Source: Candidatus Nanohalarchaeota archaeon (GTDB lineage: Archaea; EX4484-52; B79-G9). Taken from it: 17,269 nucleotides of DNA. Under the pieces are notes generated by a model, which was not told the DNA's origin, made no database searches, and saw only the letters and a list, made by a program, of their open reading frames with translations. The stretch spans positions 1 through 17,269 of the forward strand of contig JAUVEK010000015.1 of NCBI GenBank assembly GCA_030594795.1, given 5' to 3'. Both the position numbers and the translations under genes were made by a program. This document shows positions 13,838 to 17,269 of the stretch, one piece after another. Positions within the stretch are counted from its first letter, which is position 1; every line of letters starts with the position of its first letter.

Positions 13838-14884
13838 TCACACAGATATTTTACCTCTGAATTTTGCATAAGTCGGATAGTCAATGTAAATTTTGCTGTC
13901 AACATACATCTTGGTTGTTTTTGCAAGAGCCCTCCTCTTGTCAACAAGATCACTAACAGTCAAAGCAAAAGAATCAGAACCTGCACCTGAGCCGTAAGAT
14001 GTTACAAATATTCTCTCGCCTGCTTTTGCAACATCCAATACAGCAGACAATCCAAGAAGCGAGCATCCTGAATAAGTATTCCCGACTTTCTGGACAACAA
14101 AACCGCTTGTCATTTTCTCTATCGGTATATTGAACTTTCTTGCCATGCCCAGAGGAAATTTACCGTTAGGCATATGAAAAACCACATGGTCAAAATCATC
14201 AATTTTGGCACCCATCTTTTCAAGAAGCCCTGTTGTTGCACTTGCAACGTGCCGAAAATAAGCAGGCTCTCCTGTGAATCTGCCGCCGTGCGACGGGTAT
14301 TTCGCATAGTTCCTTCTCCAGAAATCAGGCGTATCTGAAGAGAAAGAATATGTCTCATCAATCTTTGCAATCATTTCATTATTCTTGCTCCCGACAATAA
14401 ACGCAGCTCCCCCGCCAGCAGCAGAATATTCCAAAGCATTTCCCGGCGCCCCCTGCGCAGTATCCGCGCCAATCGCAAGCCCATACTTAATCATGCCTGA
14501 TGACACAAGTCCCATGACCATCTGGATGCCGGCCGAACCAGCCTTGCATGCAAATTCAAGGTCCGCAGCAGTATAATCATTTGATGCGCCAATAGCTTCC
14601 CCGACAATCGTGGAAGTCGGCTTGACAGCATATGGGTGCGATTCTGAGCCGACATAGATTGCGCCGATATCCTTTACATCAATTTTTGCCCTCCGGAGCG
14701 CATTCAGCGCAGCATGCACAGAAATCGTTGCAGTATCTTCATCATAATTCGGGACTGCTTTTTCATCTATCTTAAGCCCCCTTTTAATAGCATTGCCGTC
14801 TTTACCCCATACCTCTGCGATAGTCTCTACCTTTATCCTGAAGCGCGGTATATACGCGCCATAACCAACAATGCCGCTATTCAT
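13838..14884 (-). CDS. Hydroxymethylglutaryl-CoA synthase
   Basis: Joins acetyl-CoA and acetoacetyl-CoA to HMG-CoA. Archaeal form of about 348 residues. In the reading that starts one codon earlier at GTG, the catalytic residues are E82 (GSESHPYAVKPT), C114 (EFACKAGSAG) and H238 (VVFHMPNGKFP); GNTYSGCS and SYGSGAGSDSFAL are family motifs. The ATG at 14884 is preferred because GGGTGA lies 6 nt upstream; GTG at 14887 is only 3 nt away from it. First gene of the synthase-thiolase-DUF35 set. A possible TATA box lies 75-80 nt upstream. Confidence 0.96.
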   Translation of the reverse strand: MNSGIVGYGAYIPRFRIKVETIAEVWGKDGNAIKRGLKIDEKAVPNYDEDTATISVHAALNALRRAKIDVKDIGAIYVGSESHPYAVKPTSTIVGEAIGASNDYTAADLEFACKAGSAGIQMVMGLVSSGMIKYGLAIGADTAQGAPGNALEYSAAGGGAAFIVGSKNNEMIAKIDETYSFSSDTPDFWRRNYAKYPSHGGRFTGEPAYFRHVASATTGLLEKMGAKIDDFDHVVFHMPNGKFPLGMARKFNIPIEKMTSGFVVQKVGNTYSGCSLLGLSAVLDVAKAGERIFVTSYGSGAGSDSFALTVSDLVDKRRALAKTTKMYVDSKIYIDYPTYAKFRGKISV

Positions 14885-14956
14885 CACATTTCACCCAAAA
14901 CATCTGAAGAATCTCTGTTTAGACTAAAATTAAAGATACTAATTATTGGCAGGATA

Positions 14957-14966
14957 GATTTAAATT
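14957..14966 (-). promoter_or_regulatory. Possible TATA box of the HMG-CoA synthase operon
   Basis: Minus strand AATTTAAATC in the 120-nt gap before HMG-CoA synthase. A start near 14936 would give a leader of about 50 nt. Nothing else is seen in this gap. Confidence 0.35.
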
Positions 14967-15007
14967 CATAAATGAAGGATATGGAAAATATCAACAATTG
15001 ACGAACA

Positions 15008-15901
15008 TCAATATGACTTCTCAAGCATATCCTTTGCCTCACTATAGCGCCTGTTATTATACAGAAACTGCGCATAATTCCTGTAGATCTCCTTGTTTTC
15101 AGTATCAAGTGAAATTGCCTTTTTGTAATTCGCCTCAGCATCTTCTTTAAGCCCGAGTTCTGCAAGCACATTTGCATAGTTCAATACAACGCCCGTATTG
15201 TTTGGATTAAGTGTAAACGCTATTTCAAACTGCTCTCTTGATTCATTGAGCATGCCAAGTTTCTGTAAAAGGACTCCGAGATCATTTCTTGGGGGAACAT
15301 AGTCACTGTCAATTTCTATGGCTGCCTTGTATTGGTCCAGAGCTTCATATGTCCTCTTCATCCTCTCAAGAGCAAGACCATAGCCATATCTGGTTTTCTT
15401 GTTATCCGGCTCAAGCTCAACCGCCCTGGAATAATATCTCTGAGATTCACTGTAGTTTCCTGTGATAAAATACAGCTCCCCAAGCGCCGCAACAACTCTC
15501 ACATCATCATTTTTGATGCCCAGCGCCTTCTTAAGGCAGTCAATGCTGTTATTATGGTCATTCACTGCAATATATTGGTTGCAGAGTGTGATTTGGCTGT
15601 TAAATTCTTCTGCGCGGTCAAAAGACGGGGTATCTATTGTGATGTTACCTGGCGTAAAATCAAGAACCATTCCTTTAGGGCTATTTGAGTCAATATAGCT
15701 GAAAATAAGCCCGCCTGCAATCACCGCAATAACAATAAGCGCACTGGCAAAATAGCTGCGCTTCATCCCGGGAATCCTGAAGATGTCTGATTCTTGCCCT
15801 GCTTTTTTCAAAGATTTTTTTGTATCTGCACCATTCTTTCTAGGGTTGCGCTTAATTTTCTTTTTTTCAGCATCTGCCTTTTTCACAAGACCACAGATCA
15901 T
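15008..15901 (-). CDS. Membrane-anchored TPR protein
   Basis: 297 residues. A strongly basic N-terminus (about 1-49, Lys-rich, cytoplasmic by the positive-inside rule), one transmembrane helix at about 50-69, then a short linker and about five to six TPR units from about 103 to the end with 34-residue spacing (ALGELYFITGNYSESQRYYSRAVELEPDN, LGVLLQKLGMLNESREQFEIAFTLNPNN, YANVLAELGLKEDAEANYKKAISLDTEN, YAQFLYNNRRYSEAKDMLEKSY). TPRs bind proteins, so it probably holds a complex at the outer face of the membrane. It sits between HMG-CoA reductase and HMG-CoA synthase but has no known mevalonate role. No ribosome site; an AT-rich box about 24 nt upstream suggests a leaderless start. Confidence 0.85.
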   Translation of the reverse strand: MICGLVKKADAEKKKIKRNPRKNGADTKKSLKKAGQESDIFRIPGMKRSYFASALIVIAVIAGGLIFSYIDSNSPKGMVLDFTPGNITIDTPSFDRAEEFNSQITLCNQYIAVNDHNNSIDCLKKALGIKNDDVRVVAALGELYFITGNYSESQRYYSRAVELEPDNKKTRYGYGLALERMKRTYEALDQYKAAIEIDSDYVPPRNDLGVLLQKLGMLNESREQFEIAFTLNPNNTGVVLNYANVLAELGLKEDAEANYKKAISLDTENKEIYRNYAQFLYNNRRYSEAKDMLEKSY

Positions 15902-15919
15902 AATTAGAATACTACAATT

Positions 15920-15929
15920 AAAATATTAT
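15920..15929 (-). promoter_or_regulatory. Possible TATA box of the TPR gene
   Basis: Minus strand ATAATATTTT centred about 24 nt before the ATG, in the 57-nt gap after HMG-CoA reductase. Distance fits leaderless transcription; the sequence match is moderate. Confidence 0.35.
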
Positions 15930-15958
15930 GCGTGATTTGTCTGAAAAACTCAGGCAAC

Positions 15959-17224
15959 TTATCCCCTCAACTCTTCCAGAACTTCCTTAGCCCTGTCGAC
16001 GCGCACGTTCTTCTCCTTCACAAGAACCTCAACAACCTTATCAATCATCTCACCCGTCGCCCCTGCCATCTGCGCAATATTTCTTGCATGAAGCCCCATG
16101 TGCCCCCTTTGTATGCCCTCAGTTGCAATAGCGCGAAGCGCAGCCAGGTTCTGCGCAAGCCCGACAGCAGCCATGACTCTCGCAAGCTCACTTGCGCTTT
16201 TGACATCAAGAATCTTTCTCGCAACCTTAGCAACAGGATGAACCGAAGTCGCCCCCCCGACAGTTCCGACAGCCAAAGGCAGCTCAATACTCCCCACAAG
16301 GTCCCCGTCCTTGTTCTTCTCCCATTTTGTAAGCGGCTTATAGTCGCCGTTCATAGCAGCATAAGAATGCGCCCCCGCCTCAACTGCGCGAAAATCATTG
16401 CACGTTGCAATCGTCACAGCATCAATGCCATTCATGATGCCCTTGTTGTGCGTAGAGCAGCGGTACGGGTCAGCAAGTGCAAGAGCATAAACCTTAATCA
16501 CCCCCTCGACAGCATCCTCGCCGCCAACTGTCTTCTTATCAAACACAGCCCGGGCCCGCGCAACCCGAAACTTCGCAAGATTCGTAATAATCCTTAAATA
16601 CACTTTCCCTCCGCTGATTTCCTCTACAAGCGGCTTGCACGCCTCAACCATTGTATTGACAGCATTGGCGCCCATCGCATCTCTGCAGTCAACCATCAGA
16701 TGCACAACAACCATAGGCCCCACAATAGAATCAATAACCCGTGCAGTGATATCCCTTGCGCCGCCCCCGAACTTCACAAGCACAGGATCCTGCTCATTTG
16801 CAAGGTCAATTATCTCTTTCTTTCGCGCCAATATAGCCTGCCTTGCAAAAAACGGGTCAGAAACATCAGTAATCTGTATCTGCCCAATCATAACAGGCTC
16901 GCTCGCAGACGTAAAAAACCCGCCCTTCACGCGCGCAATCTTAGCCATGTTAGACGCAGCAGCCACAACAGACGGCTCCTCGATCGCCATCGGCACAAGA
17001 TATTCTTTCCCGTCTATCAGAAAGTTGCATGCAACACCGAGTGGGTACTCAGTGGTCCCGACAACATTCTCAATCATCCTGTCAGCCTGCTCAAGAGTAA
17101 GCGCACCTGTATTTGAAAGCACTTCAATGTCCTCATCACTCAGCTCCGCCTGCTCCTGGAGAACCTTAAGCCTCTCATGCACACTTAACTTGTAAAATCC
17201 TGAAATCTTTGAGCTTTTTGCCAT
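15959..17224 (-). CDS. HMG-CoA reductase, class II
   Basis: Reduces HMG-CoA to mevalonate with two NAD(P)H. It follows the class II (Pseudomonas mevalonii) enzyme along the whole length: MIENVVGTTEYPLGVA, EEPSVVAAASNMAK (catalytic Glu), DCRDAMGANAVNTM (cofactor-binding), THNKGIMNGIDAV (catalytic Lys and, 16 residues on, Asp in CNDFRAVEAG), LPLAVGTVGGAT, and IQRGHMGLHARNIA (catalytic His). No membrane domain. The start is taken at ATG 17224, giving 421 residues, because AAGGTGG lies just before it; ATG 17242 would add six residues and lacks a ribosome site. Most archaea use class I; class II is known from a few lineages such as Archaeoglobus, thought to come from bacteria. Upstream sequence runs off the window. 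Confidence 0.96.
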   Translation of the reverse strand: MAKSSKISGFYKLSVHERLKVLQEQAELSDEDIEVLSNTGALTLEQADRMIENVVGTTEYPLGVACNFLIDGKEYLVPMAIEEPSVVAAASNMAKIARVKGGFFTSASEPVMIGQIQITDVSDPFFARQAILARKKEIIDLANEQDPVLVKFGGGARDITARVIDSIVGPMVVVHLMVDCRDAMGANAVNTMVEACKPLVEEISGGKVYLRIITNLAKFRVARARAVFDKKTVGGEDAVEGVIKVYALALADPYRCSTHNKGIMNGIDAVTIATCNDFRAVEAGAHSYAAMNGDYKPLTKWEKNKDGDLVGSIELPLAVGTVGGATSVHPVAKVARKILDVKSASELARVMAAVGLAQNLAALRAIATEGIQRGHMGLHARNIAQMAGATGEMIDKVVEVLVKEKNVRVDRAKEVLEELRG

Positions 17225-17269
17225 AAAACCACCTTCAACCATCTATATGGCCACAAAACAACAATAGTC

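Noticed and set aside
11363..13841. Shared 13-nt start region of two genes as a regulatory motif
   Set aside because: AGGTATTGTTATG before geranylgeranyl reductase and thiolase is simply a ribosome site plus spacer; two copies can arise by chance.
15932..16597. Plus-strand ORF of 221 codons
   Set aside because: Antisense shadow of HMG-CoA reductase, rich in Ser, Arg and Pro from reversed codons.

Overview
The window is archaeal. It encodes a ribosomal protein eS17, a TATA-binding protein, geranylgeranyl-reductase-type lipid genes, and the archaeal HMG-CoA synthase / thiolase / DUF35 trio. Genes begin with archaeal-style GGTGA Shine-Dalgarno sites, or stand about 25 nt behind a TATA box with no leader. 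Base composition is moderate, with AT-rich gaps. Nothing here fixes the lineage: an uncultivated euryarchaeal, Altiarchaeota-like or DPANN-like archaeon would all fit.

Left part (1-3130): eS17 runs rightward. Facing it on the minus strand are a methyltransferase-TPR protein and a two-gene unit, a small two-helix membrane protein followed at 2 nt by a radical SAM/SPASM enzyme. That pair looks like a modification enzyme with its substrate or partner, but this is inference.

Centre-left (3130-4274): about 510 nt are an almost unbroken chain of some 14 short inverted repeats with 1-13 nt loops. Several share the same ATCC/GGAT end clamp, and neighbours share their junction bases. The chain abuts a histidinol dehydrogenase gene that has lost roughly its first 260 codons, with homology resuming just behind the missing zinc-ligand region. 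This is the most unusual sequence in the window and could be a large structured RNA or a hairpin-rich mobile element.

Centre (4275-5909): hisS runs rightward with its own promoter. It is followed by a gene-free stretch holding a second, about 200-nt inverted-repeat element and a triple 12-nt repeat.

Right part (5910-17242): everything is on the minus strand. In order of transcription come class II HMG-CoA reductase, a membrane-anchored TPR protein, HMG-CoA synthase, thiolase and the DUF35 OB-fold scaffold (acetyl-CoA to mevalonate). Next are a membrane protein, a geranylgeranyl reductase and a second FAD oxidoreductase (isoprenoid or lipid finishing), a doubtful 116-codon ORF, then TBP with a repeated N-terminal tail. 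Last is an RNA-related operon: metallophosphoesterase, NSUN-type RNA m5C methyltransferase and its PUA-domain partner. Together the right half joins precursor synthesis and reduction of archaeal membrane lipids to core information-processing genes.
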